64,000 bases of DNA from Hahnella aquatica (GCA_965194505.1 OZ239144.1:248001-312000); one strand, 5' to 3'. Positions 8,954 to 18,518 are shown, counted from the stretch's first letter. The notes: generated from the sequence alone by a model not told the origin. Numbers and translations are program-made.

Positions 8954-9086
8954 TTCTTTGGCAATGACAATAAAAAGATTGGCAGCGAACTGCCTTAGAC
9001 GAAACGAGTTACTACCCAACTTGGCTTCAGGCTGGTATGGCGGATTGCCACATTCCCACCTTGCTCGCTCGCATTAGCAGCGATAG

Positions 9087-10823
9087 ATGATCACCCGCTC
9101 AATAAAACGTCTCTGGGTGCACCTTGCGCCTCGCCGAAAGAAGCAACTCGCCATGCTCTTGGTAATGATGGTGACCACCTCTTTAACCGAGGTTATAACT
9201 ATTAGCGCAGTCCTTCCGTTCCTCGGTGCACTAATGTCACCAGAAAAGATTTTTACAAGTAGTCATATGCAACCGTTAGTAAAAATACTTCAAATTTCTG
9301 AACCTAATCAATTGATATTACCCTTAACTCTACTCTTTATTGCTGGGGTGCTAGTCGCAGCTGGAATGCGTCTAGCTCTTGTCTGGGCTCAGATACGTCT
9401 TAGTAATGCTATTGGTGCAGATCTCAGTATTCAAATGTACGAAAAAACTCTATTTCAGCCGTATTCGGTCCATGTTTCAAGAAACAGTAGCCAAGTGATA
9501 GCGGGAATCTCAGGTAAAGCAAATTCAGTTGTGACAAGCGCTATTCTGCCCCTTCTGACAGCGCTAAGCTCGGGCCTAATGCTTGTGGTGATAGTCGCTA
9601 CCTTAGTTGTTATTGATCCACCAGTGGCTATTGTGATCTTTGGTAGTTTCGGTATGGTCTACGTTTTGATTATGGCGTCACTTCGTAAGCAGCTCTTGAG
9701 TAACAGTCAGCGTATTAGTCATAGCTCCGACCAAGTGATTAAGGCGTTGCAAGAGGGACTGGGCGGGATTAGAGACGTATTAATTGACAGTACGCAGGCC
9801 GTGTATTGCAAGATCTACCGGCAGGCAGATCTATCACTTCGACGAGCAAGGGCTAATAACCAAATCATCGGTGCGTCGCCGAGGTTTGTTATTGAAGCTT
9901 TAGGTATTTCGTTAATTGCAGCTCTCGCGTACATGCTTGCGAGCGGTGAAGGTGGTGGTGCTGCCGCCATCCCCTTGCTCGGCACCCTGGCAATCGGCGC
10001 ACAGCGTTTGCTCCCAGTTATGCAGCAACTTTATGGCAGTTGGTCAGCCTTCCGCGGAGATCAAGCGTCGTTACTCGATGTTTTACAACTGATCGAGCAG
10101 CCGCTTCCTGCCCATAGTAGAGACCTTACCTCCCAATCCATTCCTTTCGAAAATACCATAAATTTAGTGAATGTCTATTTTAGCTATACAAAACAAAGTC
10201 CATGGGCGCTTCGAGACATAAACCTGAAAATAGTAAAAGGTTCTCGAATCGGTATTGTGGGGACAACCGGAAGTGGTAAGAGTACGCTGTTAGATATTAT
10301 CATGGCGCTGTTGCAGCCTTCCGAGGGCGTCTTACTAATTGATGAGACCCCAATTAACGAAAAAAATTTTAAAGGTTGGCAATCGCACATCGCTCATGTT
10401 CCGCAATCAATTTTTCTGGCAGATGCGACTATTTCTGAAAACATTGCTTTGGGCGTACCGCCCGAGCTGATTGATTATAAGCGTGTTGAAAAGGCAGCTA
10501 AGCAAGCCGAAATTGCAGCAACTATTGAGTCTTTGGAAAAAGGCTACAACACAATTGTTGGTGAGCGCGGGGTAAGACTTTCGGGCGGTGAGCGCCAACG
10601 CATAGGAATTGCCAGGGCGCTATATAAGCAAGCAGACGTAATTGTATTTGACGAGGCGACCAGTGCTCTTGATAATGAGACAGAGACGGCTGTGATGGCC
10701 TCGGTCAACAGCATTACAGATCGTAGCGTAACCCTTTTTCTCGTTGCGCACCGGCTAAGTAGCTTGCAAGGTTGCGATCTAATTTACAAGATTGAGGGTG
10801 GTAGTATTTTGAATCACGTTTAG
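9087..10823 (+). CDS. ABC exporter, fused membrane and ATPase domains (PglK/MsbA-like)
   Basis: Half-transporter of the lipid/oligosaccharide flippase type, 578 residues. Six predicted membrane helices fill residues 20-310; the ATPase domain has Walker A GTTGSGKST near 391, signature LSGGERQR near 498, and Walker B VIVFDEATSAL. No MATE-type Wzx is present in the window, so this may flip the undecaprenyl-linked repeat, as PglK does for a diacetylbacillosamine-based glycan. First gene of the AT-rich region and the first sign of transferred DNA. It could also export another lipid. The family is secure, the substrate is not. Confidence 0.85.
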   Translation: MITRSIKRLWVHLAPRRKKQLAMLLVMMVTTSLTEVITISAVLPFLGALMSPEKIFTSSHMQPLVKILQISEPNQLILPLTLLFIAGVLVAAGMRLALVWAQIRLSNAIGADLSIQMYEKTLFQPYSVHVSRNSSQVIAGISGKANSVVTSAILPLLTALSSGLMLVVIVATLVVIDPPVAIVIFGSFGMVYVLIMASLRKQLLSNSQRISHSSDQVIKALQEGLGGIRDVLIDSTQAVYCKIYRQADLSLRRARANNQIIGASPRFVIEALGISLIAALAYMLASGEGGGAAAIPLLGTLAIGAQRLLPVMQQLYGSWSAFRGDQASLLDVLQLIEQPLPAHSRDLTSQSIPFENTINLVNVYFSYTKQSPWALRDINLKIVKGSRIGIVGTTGSGKSTLLDIIMALLQPSEGVLLIDETPINEKNFKGWQSHIAHVPQSIFLADATISENIALGVPPELIDYKRVEKAAKQAEIAATIESLEKGYNTIVGERGVRLSGGERQRIGIARALYKQADVIVFDEATSALDNETETAVMASVNSITDRSVTLFLVAHRLSSLQGCDLIYKIEGGSILNHV

Positions 10824-11159
10824 TAAGCGAGAATTTTCTGAATAATCTTATTATCAATATGTAGACAAATACCAAATCCCAACTTTTAAGCTTGCAGTTT
10901 CTTCGGTTGGTTGTTTCTTGGGAGGTATTTTCTTAACCTCGGTTTATAGGGCCTGTGGTAGCCACAATGGGGCGGTATCACTTGAAACTGATTGGATATT
11001 AAAGTTAAAACGCAGTAAGTATTTATATGAAAATCAAAAATTTTTATTCCAGATTAGTCTTTGAATTTAGCCGGCTTTGATTTAATCTCATCTCATTGAT
11101 TTTGTTGTTGTTTTGTGGGGTATTCGGGTATAATCTCTCTCAGTTTTTGGTTTTTTAGG
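10824..11159. other. AT-rich intergenic stretch with one candidate promoter
   Basis: No gene is recognisable. A possible promoter reads TTGTTG (11105-11110), 18 bases, TATAAT (11129-11134), on the plus strand, facing the IS remnant and the FkbM gene. The rest is AT-rich with no clear repeat or hairpin. Confidence 0.3.
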
Positions 11160-11353
11160 TGCTGTTGTCCGAGAGTTTTCTCTTTTCCGGTAGCCTCAAA
11201 TCGCCCCCAAGCCAGACTAAAGATTCTACCGAGGAGTGGATCAAAGATTACAACGAGGATCGGCCCCATACGGCCAACGGGAAGTTGCTACCCGTTCAGA
11301 ACTGGCAACACCCCAAACCAGCAGAAATGTCCCCCATCAGACTGTCTAATTGA
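11160..11353 (+). pseudogene. IS3-family transposase C-terminal remnant
   Basis: The frame ending at 11353 encodes EEWIKDYNEDRPH, the typical C-terminal tail of IS3-family OrfB, followed by a short extension. No other part of the transposase and no terminal repeats are seen. A more decayed copy of the same segment lies at 26478-26580 in the same orientation. Confidence 0.7.
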
Positions 11354-11369
11354 CGGGGGTTAATACAAA

Positions 11370-12263
11370 ATGACGAATGGTACAAAGCAAAAGACGAGCC
11401 GATCACAGCGAGCCGTTTCAATGATAAAACAAAAATTTAGGCGATCGTTTAATATCCCAATACGCTACCAATATTCGGGCTTTGATATTCTGCTTCCAGC
11501 GGATCATCAGCTTCCAGCCCATCAGTTAGCGCATCCGAAGTACGACAGGTTCCTTCCCCACTTGGGTAAGCACCTCGAGTCATCCGACCTAGTTGTCGAT
11601 ATTGGGGCCAATATAGGTGACACATTGGCTGGGATGTACGAGGCTAATCCAACACTTCGATTCATTTGTGTTGAGGCCGACGATTACTTTTTTAGCGGCC
11701 TCGAGAACAACATTCAACGCATCAAAGATTTCGGACATCATTTAGAGGTCAAGGCTGTTAAGGCCTTAATCGGAAAGTCCATTTCAGCTGTGACGCTAGA
11801 GGGACAGGGAGGAACCAAGCACGCGGTTGTGGGAACATCTGGAGGTATTCATCCAATACCCCTTGACGAGCTCTTGGCTGGTGACGATATTTCATCATTA
11901 CGATTACTCAAAACGGATGTGGATGGTTTTGACTACGACGTCTTGGACTCGTCGATGACCTTAATAGTGAAAAGTCAACCAATGATTTTTTTCGAGCTAC
12001 AATACGACAATTACTCGCAGTATGAGAGCTATTTAAGGACCATTCAGCAGCTTACCTCCCTTGGGTATGATCATTGGTTTATTTTCGATAACTTTGGCAG
12101 TTTGATTTTACGGACGAGAGATCTCTCCACTCTACGACAACTAATGGCTTATGTTCAACAACAGAACCTTGATAAAACGACGCGCACGATTTATTACTTT
12201 GATATCTTAACCGCGAGGGATGCAGATGTGCCCAACATTGATCGTGCCCTTGAAACATACTAA
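11370..12263 (+). CDS. FkbM-family SAM-dependent methyltransferase
   Basis: Probable O-methyltransferase acting on a glycan sugar. The 297 residues carry the FkbM pattern: DLVVDIGANIGDT (SAM loop, near residue 73), FICVEADD, and the LLKTDVDGFDYDVL motif near 187 with the catalytic-site aspartates. The N-terminus is basic (KQKTSRSQR, KQKFRRSF). It stands between an IS3 remnant and IS3 copy A with AT-rich codon use. Acceptor unknown. Confidence 0.85.
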   Translation: MTNGTKQKTSRSQRAVSMIKQKFRRSFNIPIRYQYSGFDILLPADHQLPAHQLAHPKYDRFLPHLGKHLESSDLVVDIGANIGDTLAGMYEANPTLRFICVEADDYFFSGLENNIQRIKDFGHHLEVKAVKALIGKSISAVTLEGQGGTKHAVVGTSGGIHPIPLDELLAGDDISSLRLLKTDVDGFDYDVLDSSMTLIVKSQPMIFFELQYDNYSQYESYLRTIQQLTSLGYDHWFIFDNFGSLILRTRDLSTLRQLMAYVQQQNLDKTTRTIYYFDILTARDADVPNIDRALETY

Positions 12264-12333
12264 CTAGACCAACTCCACCGCAGTCCTAACAACGCTGGGC
12301 CGTAGGTCAATGTATCGATGTGTGGTTGCGATT

Positions 12334-13291
12334 TGAATCGCTACTAAATCCTTAGACACTTTCCAGCCTAAGATTTTTGGCAGCCGGAGGGTGTTATGAA
12401 TAGGCAGCGCAGGTTCACTGAGGAGTTTCGTATTGAGGCGGTTAAGCAGATCACGGAGCGGGGATTTGCGGTCAAGGACGTCAGCCAGCGTCTTGGTTTT
12501 AGTCCTTACAGCTTGTTGAGTGGTTCAAGCGCCACGGCGTTCCGACAGAGGATCGTTTGGCAAAAGAGGATCAGGTCGCTCGGATCAAGAAGTTAGAGAC
12601 GGAGCTGCGGCGTGTCACTGAGGAGCGTGACATCTAAAAAAAGCCGCGGCGTACTTCGCGAAGCAGTCCGGGTGAGGTATGCGTTTGTCGGGGACCACAT
12701 GAAGCAGCACCCGATCAGAATGATGTGCAAAGTGCTTGGTGTTCATTCCAGCGGTTTCTATGCCTAGCGAGAGCAGCCGTCTATGGGTATCGGAAGGTGC
12801 ATGACGATCTTCGGGACCAGGGAATTCGGTGTGGTCAACAGCGGGTACGGCGCTTAATGAAGGCCGAGGGGATTCGGTCCCAGAAGGGATATGGGCGTAG
12901 ACGACCCAAGTCTCAAGCGGGGCAAGCCCATCTGGCGGTTCCAAACGTATAAGAGCGGCAGTTTGAGGTCGACACCCCCAACGAGTCTTGGGTGACGGAC
13001 ATCACCTACATCAGAACCCATGAGGGTAGCTCTATCTTGCAGTCGTCATTGATCTGTTCCCTCGCGCCGTTGTTGGCTGGTCCATGCAGGCTCCAACTTC
13101 TCAAGCGAGAGCACATTAAACGCAGGATCTACGACAGCCGAGAACAAGCCAAAGCTGATGTTTTCGATTACATCGAGATGTTTTACAACCCAGTCAGGCG
13201 CCACGGCAACAACATCGGCCTGTCTCCGGTAAGGTTTGAACGGCAGTACTTCGAGAGGCAGGCGGGTGTCTAGGATATTGGTAGCGATTCA
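12334..13291 (+). mobile_element. IS3-family element, copy A (decayed, internally deleted)
   Basis: Bounded by imperfect inverted repeats beginning TGAATCGCTAC at the left (12334) and ending GTAGCGATTCA at the right (13291). OrfA starts at 12396 (MNRQRRFTEEFRIEAVKQI) and breaks by frameshift after about 45 codons. The usual slippery stretch near 12636 has lost a base, giving an immediate stop. The OrfB pieces include GYRKVHDDLRDQGIRCGQQRVRRLM and WVTDITYIRTHEG. An internal deletion then joins the middle of the DDE domain to the tail LLKREHIKRRIYDSREQAK. No target duplication is evident. The last 199 bases are identical to the inverted copy B at 21966-22164. Not functional. Confidence 0.85.
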
Positions 13292-13318
13292 CAGTCTACG
13301 ACCAGGTGAGCACTAAAA

Positions 13319-14476
13319 ATGAAGATTGATGTCTTAAGTGGTAAACGTGGTGGTTATGGTGCTATTAGGCCGATGCTAAGGGTCTTATATTCGACCGAAG
13401 GAATTGACCTCAAAATTTTAGTCACTGATCAACATCTAGATAGCAGTTTCGGTATGACAGTTAAGGAGATTAGGGAGGATTTCGATAATATCGTTGAGTT
13501 TCCCCTACCAAAGCAGGACGGATCTCAACGCGGGAGATGTATAGCTATGTCTAAATTGGAACAAGACTTGGCCAACTATTTCGATGTCAGACAACCGGAC
13601 CTTTTGGTACTTTTCGGTGACCGAGGAGAGGTATTGGCCGCCGCCGCGGTTGCAACCCTGTTCAATATTCGGATCGCACACTTTCAGGGTGGAGACCTTT
13701 CTGGAAGCGTTGATGAGCATGTGCGACACGCAGTGACAAAACTCAGTCACTTCCATTTTGTATCATGCGTTGATAGTTACAATCGTGTAGTTCAATTGGG
13801 AGAGGCGAAAGACAGAGTATTTGTGGTAGGCGATAGCCATGTTGATGAGATCTGTAGTGGCGAATATCCCTCGGGAGATGTGATTATTGAAAAATACAAT
13901 TTGAATCCATCGCTACCACTCATATTGCTTTTACAACACAGCGAAACAACGTCTTCTCAAGACGCTGCTTATCAAATTAACCAGACCATAGGCGCGCTAG
14001 AATCGGTCGGTGAGGCCGATATTGTTGCGATATATCCATGCTCAGACCCCGGATACACAGAGATTGTCCAGTGTTTGACAACGTTCTCTGCACAAAACAA
14101 AAGAGTCAAGTTGCACAAGAATATAGATGCTTACTATTTTCGAGGATTAATGAATGTCGCGTCTGTGCTCGTTGGTAATAGCTCCGCTGGAATAATTGAG
14201 GCGCAGTATTTTAACCTTCCCGTCGTAAATATAGGGAATAGGCAGCATCGCAGAATGCAGTCGAGCAATATTCTGAACGTGAAATACGATACCCATCACA
14301 TACTTTCTAATATTAAAAAAGCGATGAGTTCCGAGTTTAGATCCCAACTCACCCGTGAGGGAAGAAAAATATACGGTAATGGTAATACTGGCGCGATGAG
14401 TGCGAAGATTCTAATAGACTTGCTAACCAAAGAAGACAAAGTGGGTTATCTCAAAAGTTTTGTAGATATAAAATGA
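13319..14476 (+). CDS. neuC: UDP-GlcNAc 2-epimerase, hydrolysing (NeuC/LegG family)
   Basis: Converts UDP-GlcNAc (or a modified form) to free ManNAc (or its analogue), the entry step to sialic-acid-like sugars. The 385 residues start MKIDVLSGKRGGYGAIRPML and contain LLVLFGDRGEVLAAAAVA, IAHFQGGDLSGSVDEHVRHA and VGNSSAGIIEAQYFNLPVVNIG, the NeuC-type signature distinct from the non-hydrolysing WecB at 38.8 kb. First gene of a tight five-gene block; its end overlaps the next gene by ATGA. AT-rich codon use. No 4,6-dehydratase or aminotransferase gene of the legionaminate route is in this block, so plain ManNAc is the simplest product. Confidence 0.9.
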   Translation: MKIDVLSGKRGGYGAIRPMLRVLYSTEGIDLKILVTDQHLDSSFGMTVKEIREDFDNIVEFPLPKQDGSQRGRCIAMSKLEQDLANYFDVRQPDLLVLFGDRGEVLAAAAVATLFNIRIAHFQGGDLSGSVDEHVRHAVTKLSHFHFVSCVDSYNRVVQLGEAKDRVFVVGDSHVDEICSGEYPSGDVIIEKYNLNPSLPLILLLQHSETTSSQDAAYQINQTIGALESVGEADIVAIYPCSDPGYTEIVQCLTTFSAQNKRVKLHKNIDAYYFRGLMNVASVLVGNSSAGIIEAQYFNLPVVNIGNRQHRRMQSSNILNVKYDTHHILSNIKKAMSSEFRSQLTREGRKIYGNGNTGAMSAKILIDLLTKEDKVGYLKSFVDIK

Positions 14477-15414
14477 AATTAAAAGTTCTTTACCACACGA
14501 TATTAAATTATTCCCATACATCAAAGAAGAAGCTAGAGGATAACTTTGATGTAGTTTCAATTGAAAAACCCGGTGATGATATTCCGTGTGACGTGTCGGA
14601 AATAATTGCCGCATTCGCGCCACTAGGCTATAAGTTCGACGAGCAATACTTGTCACAGTTTGTTAATCTGAGATACGTTTGCACCAACACGACCGGTATC
14701 CAACATATTGACGCAGAATATTGCTGCGAGCAGAGGATAGAAATAATTGGCTTGCATGATCAACAAAAATTTCTGAAGACCATTACTCCGACTGCTGAGC
14801 ACACACTTCTCTTGATTTTGGCCCTCCAGAGGGGGCTCTGCCAAGCTCAAAAAAGTGTCCTTTTCGGCAACGAGTGGAATAGGCGTAGCTATGGCGGAAA
14901 GAAAATGCTTAGCCGTCAGACAATCGGTATAATTGGCTACGGTAGGATTGGGCAAATGGTGGGAAGAGTACTCCGCTCGCTCGGATCGAAAATAATCTTC
15001 TTTGATCCCTACGTCCCGGGTTCGCAGAAGAGTATTTTAGATGTTGCGAAAAACTCAGACGTTATATCAGTGCACGCAGTAGCGAATTCCGAAACAAAAA
15101 ATTTAATAGATTTTGAGTTTTTTCACCATTGTAAGGCAAATGCGATCTTTGTGAATACAGCGCGTGCGGAAATCGTCAACCAAGATGCTTTATTGGATGC
15201 CCTAACCTCAAAAAAGATAGCCGGAGCTTCACTAGATGTTTTAGCTGGGGAATATGATCAGAGTTTTGATCCGTCGAGTAATGCCCTTGTAGCCTTAGCG
15301 AAAGCCAATAGTAATTTAATTATAACTCCACATATCGGTGGTAGCACAGAAGATGCGTGGGCCGAGACAGAGGGCCAAGTGATAGACCGACTAATTTCAA
15401 TCAGTTCCAAATGA
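14473..15414 (+). CDS. D-isomer-specific 2-hydroxyacid dehydrogenase
   Basis: NAD(P)-dependent reductase of a 2-keto acid, 313 residues. The substrate domain is N-terminal; the NAD loop IGIIGYGRIGQMVGRVL lies near residue 155, the catalytic Arg in NTARAEIVNQDALLDAL near 236, and the ending ITPHIGGSTEDAW carries the catalytic His. Overlaps by four bases with genes on both sides, so it belongs to the nonulosonate operon. It might act on the 2-keto nonulosonate, or make a lactate- or glycerate-like substituent. Neither is shown by the sequence. Confidence 0.85.
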   Translation: MKLKVLYHTILNYSHTSKKKLEDNFDVVSIEKPGDDIPCDVSEIIAAFAPLGYKFDEQYLSQFVNLRYVCTNTTGIQHIDAEYCCEQRIEIIGLHDQQKFLKTITPTAEHTLLLILALQRGLCQAQKSVLFGNEWNRRSYGGKKMLSRQTIGIIGYGRIGQMVGRVLRSLGSKIIFFDPYVPGSQKSILDVAKNSDVISVHAVANSETKNLIDFEFFHHCKANAIFVNTARAEIVNQDALLDALTSKKIAGASLDVLAGEYDQSFDPSSNALVALAKANSNLIITPHIGGSTEDAWAETEGQVIDRLISISSK

Positions 15415-16106
15415 ACACATGCTTCATTCCCGCGCGCGGTGGATCTAAATCAATTCCCAAAAAGAATCTGTTTCCGATTTTAAACCGGCCGTTAATTTAT
15501 TATTGCCTTAAGAGTATTTCACTTGCGAAGTTAGTCGACCTAACAGTTTTATCGACCGATTGTAATAACACGATTGAGTGCGTAGGAAAAATTGCACAGG
15601 AGCTGGGTATTAAGCTCATCGTAGATAGACGACCTGATCACTTGGCGACAGATAGTGCCAATGTCCGAGATGTCATAATAGAATATGTGGCCCGATCGAA
15701 TTGTGAGGGGCTGAATATCATTTTGGTACAGCCAACATCACCACTGCTGCGCTCAGTCGATATAGATGATGCTATCCGCGCTATTGTAGTCGAGGGGTTT
15801 GATGGTTTCGAGACAATTTCACCTATCGAACACAGCTTTCACGCCTACAATCAACGTGTCTTTAAAGAAAATCGGGTTTCCTTTTTATTCAAGGAAGAGA
15901 GAGAAAAATACTATCGTAAGCAGGACAAACCCAAAACCTTTAAATTTGGTAACGTAATAGGCTTTCGGGCAAGTTCAGTTATAGCTGAGCATACGCTCTT
16001 TGTTAACCACCGAGGAGCCAAGATTATAAATCCACCCTACGATTTTGACTTCGATACAGCCGACGATGTGGAGAAGTTGGCATCTATTTTAAAGGACTTA
16101 CCTTAG
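15411..16106 (+). CDS. neuA: Acylneuraminate (CMP-nonulosonate) cytidylyltransferase
   Basis: Activates the nonulosonate with CTP. ATG 15411 is chosen because it overlaps the previous stop as ATGA and puts the diagnostic FIPARGGSKSIPKKN at residues 5-19; the longer reading from 15357 lacks family support. Other motifs are LSTDCNN, LVQPTSPLLRSVDID and the DFDFDTADD metal-binding tail. It has 231 residues, the usual length for a stand-alone NeuA without an esterase domain. Cytoplasmic. The exact sugar is unknown. Confidence 0.92.
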   Translation: MNTCFIPARGGSKSIPKKNLFPILNRPLIYYCLKSISLAKLVDLTVLSTDCNNTIECVGKIAQELGIKLIVDRRPDHLATDSANVRDVIIEYVARSNCEGLNIILVQPTSPLLRSVDIDDAIRAIVVEGFDGFETISPIEHSFHAYNQRVFKENRVSFLFKEEREKYYRKQDKPKTFKFGNVIGFRASSVIAEHTLFVNHRGAKIINPPYDFDFDTADDVEKLASILKDLP

Positions 16107-16117
16107 GAGTTAAGAAA

Positions 16118-17281
16118 ATGCGAATCATGATTTTAGGCGGTGATGGATATTTGGGTTGGCCGACTGCAATGTACTTGTCCTCGAAGGGCCATGAGGTTTG
16201 CGTTGTCGACAACATGATAAAGCGATACTGGGAGCATGAGTTGGGGGTTCAGCCCTTGTTCCAAGTTTTTCCTTTGCATCAAAGGGCGGCAGAATGGAAG
16301 AAGCTGACCGGTGTGAACATCTCTATCGAGGTTGGTGACATCACCCATAATCACAGATTTCTTCAGAAGGCATTTGATACTTTTAAACCAGAGTCGGTAG
16401 TTCATTATGCTGAGCAGCCCTCCGCCCCCTTCTCGATGATGGATCGGGAAAAGTGTGTATCTACCCAGGTTAATAATATAGTTGGAACCCTGAATTTGAT
16501 GTTTACTATTCAGCGATCTAATCCTGATATCCACATTGTAAAACTTGGAACCATGGGCGAGTACGGGCAGCCGAATATTGATATTGAAGAAGGATGGCTA
16601 AATGTTACTCATAACGGCAGGTCGGATAGAGTTCTGTTTCCAAAGATGCCTGGCTCGTTCTACCATCTCTCCAAAGTGGCCGACTCTTATAATTTAGAGT
16701 TCGCTACACGCATTTGGGGTTTGGCAGTAACCGATCTCAACCAAGGCGTTGTCTATGGTACAGAAACTGACGAGTCAGAAATGTCACCTGTGATTGGCAC
16801 CTCATTTCACTATGACTCAACGTTCGGTACTGTCCTAAATCGGTTCATTGTCCAAGCAATCTCAGGTCGTGAGCTTACCGTCTATGGCAATGGCACTCAG
16901 ACTCGAGGATATCTGAATATAAAGGATACCATCCGTTGTGTAGAATTAGCGATAACCAACCCTGCGAAGCCGGGTGAATTCAGGGTCTTTAATCAATTCA
17001 CGGAGCAGTTTTCAGTCGGGCAACTGGCTGAAATGGTAAGAGTAAGCGCGAAGAATCTCGGAATTAATGTGGTGGTAAAATCCATACCCAATCCTCGTGT
17101 TGAATTGGAAAATCATTACTACAATGCCAAACACAGCGCATTGGAGGGACTCGGATTAAAACCTATCCTTCTTACAGAGGATCGTCTGACCGACATGTTG
17201 CGGACTGCTCAAACTGCCGCCAACCGCGTTGACCCCGACGTTATAATGCCGGTAACCAAATGGAACCAACGGACAAAATAG
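16118..17281 (+). CDS. UDP-sulfoquinovose synthase-like SDR (SQD1/SqdB/Agl3 family)
   Basis: Resembles plant SQD1 and archaeal Agl3, which add sulfite to UDP-glucose to form UDP-sulfoquinovose. Visible along 387 residues: GGDGYLGWPTAMYL (7-20), VHYAEQPSAPFSM (95-107), VKLGTMGEYG with T145, YHLSK with Y182, H183 and K186, VTDLNQGVVYG, RGYLNIKDT, GEFRVFNQFTEQFS and NPRVELENHYYNAKH near the C-terminus. The catalytic Thr, Tyr, His and Lys fall at the positions I recall for SQD1. The Arg of the SQD1 QRSAPYSM segment, which I recall near the sulfite pocket, is Pro101 here. A Shine-Dalgarno AGGAG precedes the ATG. It sits between neuA and neuB, an unusual setting. It could make a sulfonated sugar or have drifted to another 4-keto chemistry. 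Confidence 0.85.
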   Translation: MRIMILGGDGYLGWPTAMYLSSKGHEVCVVDNMIKRYWEHELGVQPLFQVFPLHQRAAEWKKLTGVNISIEVGDITHNHRFLQKAFDTFKPESVVHYAEQPSAPFSMMDREKCVSTQVNNIVGTLNLMFTIQRSNPDIHIVKLGTMGEYGQPNIDIEEGWLNVTHNGRSDRVLFPKMPGSFYHLSKVADSYNLEFATRIWGLAVTDLNQGVVYGTETDESEMSPVIGTSFHYDSTFGTVLNRFIVQAISGRELTVYGNGTQTRGYLNIKDTIRCVELAITNPAKPGEFRVFNQFTEQFSVGQLAEMVRVSAKNLGINVVVKSIPNPRVELENHYYNAKHSALEGLGLKPILLTEDRLTDMLRTAQTAANRVDPDVIMPVTKWNQRTK

Positions 17282-17291
17282 GGTCGATGCC

Positions 17292-18311
17292 ATGATTATT
17301 AGTGAGGGTGTGACCATAGCTAGAGACGGACAGCCCATTATCATCGCTGAGGGAGGAGTAAATCACTTTGGTGATGTAGGTGAGGCGCTACGATTGGCAG
17401 ATATGGCTCGCTCCACCGATTGTGATGTATTTAAGTTACAGCATTACAATGTTGACAACCTAATACATCCATCTAATATCTATTGGAAGAAAAGACTAAA
17501 GACCAAGCAGTTAAATATTATTGAACTCTGTAAAGTAAAGCAACATTGTGACGATATTGGAATTCCATTTATGTGCACTGGTCATGATGAACAGTCCCTG
17601 CAGGAGTTAATTGATTACGAGTTAATTCGAGTAATTAAAGTAGGATCTGGTGAGCTCAGGAACTTTCCCTATCTCAATTTCGCTCGAAGTTTCAGAATGC
17701 CTATTATTTTATCGACTGGAATGTATTCGATTAGGGATATTATCGAAACAGTTTCCGAATTGAGCCGAACAGGCTTCACTGATCTAGCACTAATGCACTG
17801 TATCACCGCATATCCGATTGAACGTTCCCGTGTAAACCTACATATTATTAACAAATTGAAGAGTATTATAAATTTTCCGGTTGGTTGGTCAGATCATACC
17901 GTTGGAAATGAAATTTGTATCGCAGCGGTGATGGCAGGTGCAGATTTTATTGAGAAGCACATAACAATACAGAAGGATGTACCAGATGCCCAAGACTGGA
18001 AGGTTTCTGCAGATGAGCAGGACCTGTCTAGATTGGTGGGCGGCGTGAGGGATGTTTGGATCGCCAAGAATTCGCGCGAGGAGAAGCCGCTAACGGAGGA
18101 GTTGGACGGAAAGTCATGGGCTTTGAAAAAGGCCTTTTATAAGTCTAATCTTAAAGCTGGCCACAGCCTAAGCAATGAAGATATACTGATGATGCGGGCT
18201 GGCGAGAATGGATCATTATTAGGATCAGATGTTATTAAATTACTGAATAAGAGGCTTATTGTTGATGTAACATGCTATGATGAAATAGATTATTCTCATT
18301 TTTCGGACTAG
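17292..18311 (+). CDS. neuB: N-acetylneuraminate synthase family protein (NeuB-like)
   Basis: Condenses an N-acetylmannosamine-type sugar with phosphoenolpyruvate to a nine-carbon 2-keto sugar acid. The 339 residues form a TIM barrel with PIIIAEGGVNHFGD near the N-terminus, VFKLQHY, IKVGSGELRNFPYL, LSTGMYS, LMHCITAYP and GADFIEKHIT. A C-terminal SAF (antifreeze-like) domain follows (ALKKAFYKSNLKAGHSLSNEDI). The N-terminal EGGVNH replaces the more usual EIGINH, and the block around it is divergent, so a non-standard substrate is possible. Last gene of the cassette; an IS5 remnant follows. Confidence 0.9.
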   Translation: MIISEGVTIARDGQPIIIAEGGVNHFGDVGEALRLADMARSTDCDVFKLQHYNVDNLIHPSNIYWKKRLKTKQLNIIELCKVKQHCDDIGIPFMCTGHDEQSLQELIDYELIRVIKVGSGELRNFPYLNFARSFRMPIILSTGMYSIRDIIETVSELSRTGFTDLALMHCITAYPIERSRVNLHIINKLKSIINFPVGWSDHTVGNEICIAAVMAGADFIEKHITIQKDVPDAQDWKVSADEQDLSRLVGGVRDVWIAKNSREEKPLTEELDGKSWALKKAFYKSNLKAGHSLSNEDILMMRAGENGSLLGSDVIKLLNKRLIVDVTCYDEIDYSHFSD

Positions 18312-18518
18312 GTGCTAATTTGGGCAGCCTAGATAATCTATTTAAATATGTCTTCAATGCATTGAATTTTAGACCTTGGTTGAATCTAGGTCCTTGCAGG
18401 GCTTCGTATTTTGAACATCAACCACTGAGAAACTCGCCAAGACCATCCATACAGCTTAGGGAGCCATCGGAACAATGGCTCGATTTTAATTGGTCGGACG
18501 ACATTGGTGGTGACGGAG
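18312..18518 (+). other. Remnant or non-coding stretch between neuB and the IS5 remnant
   Basis: A frame from TTG 18320 runs into the IS5 remnant and ends at 18646. Its first 65 or so residues (WLNLGPCRASYFEHQP and similar) match nothing I recognise. It may be the start of a gene cut by the IS, or chance. Confidence 0.25.

Noticed and set aside
8965..9000. Terminator hairpin after the UDP-HexNAc dehydrogenase
   Set aside because: GGCAG-CGAA-CTGCC is a five-pair stem without a following T-run, too weak to call.
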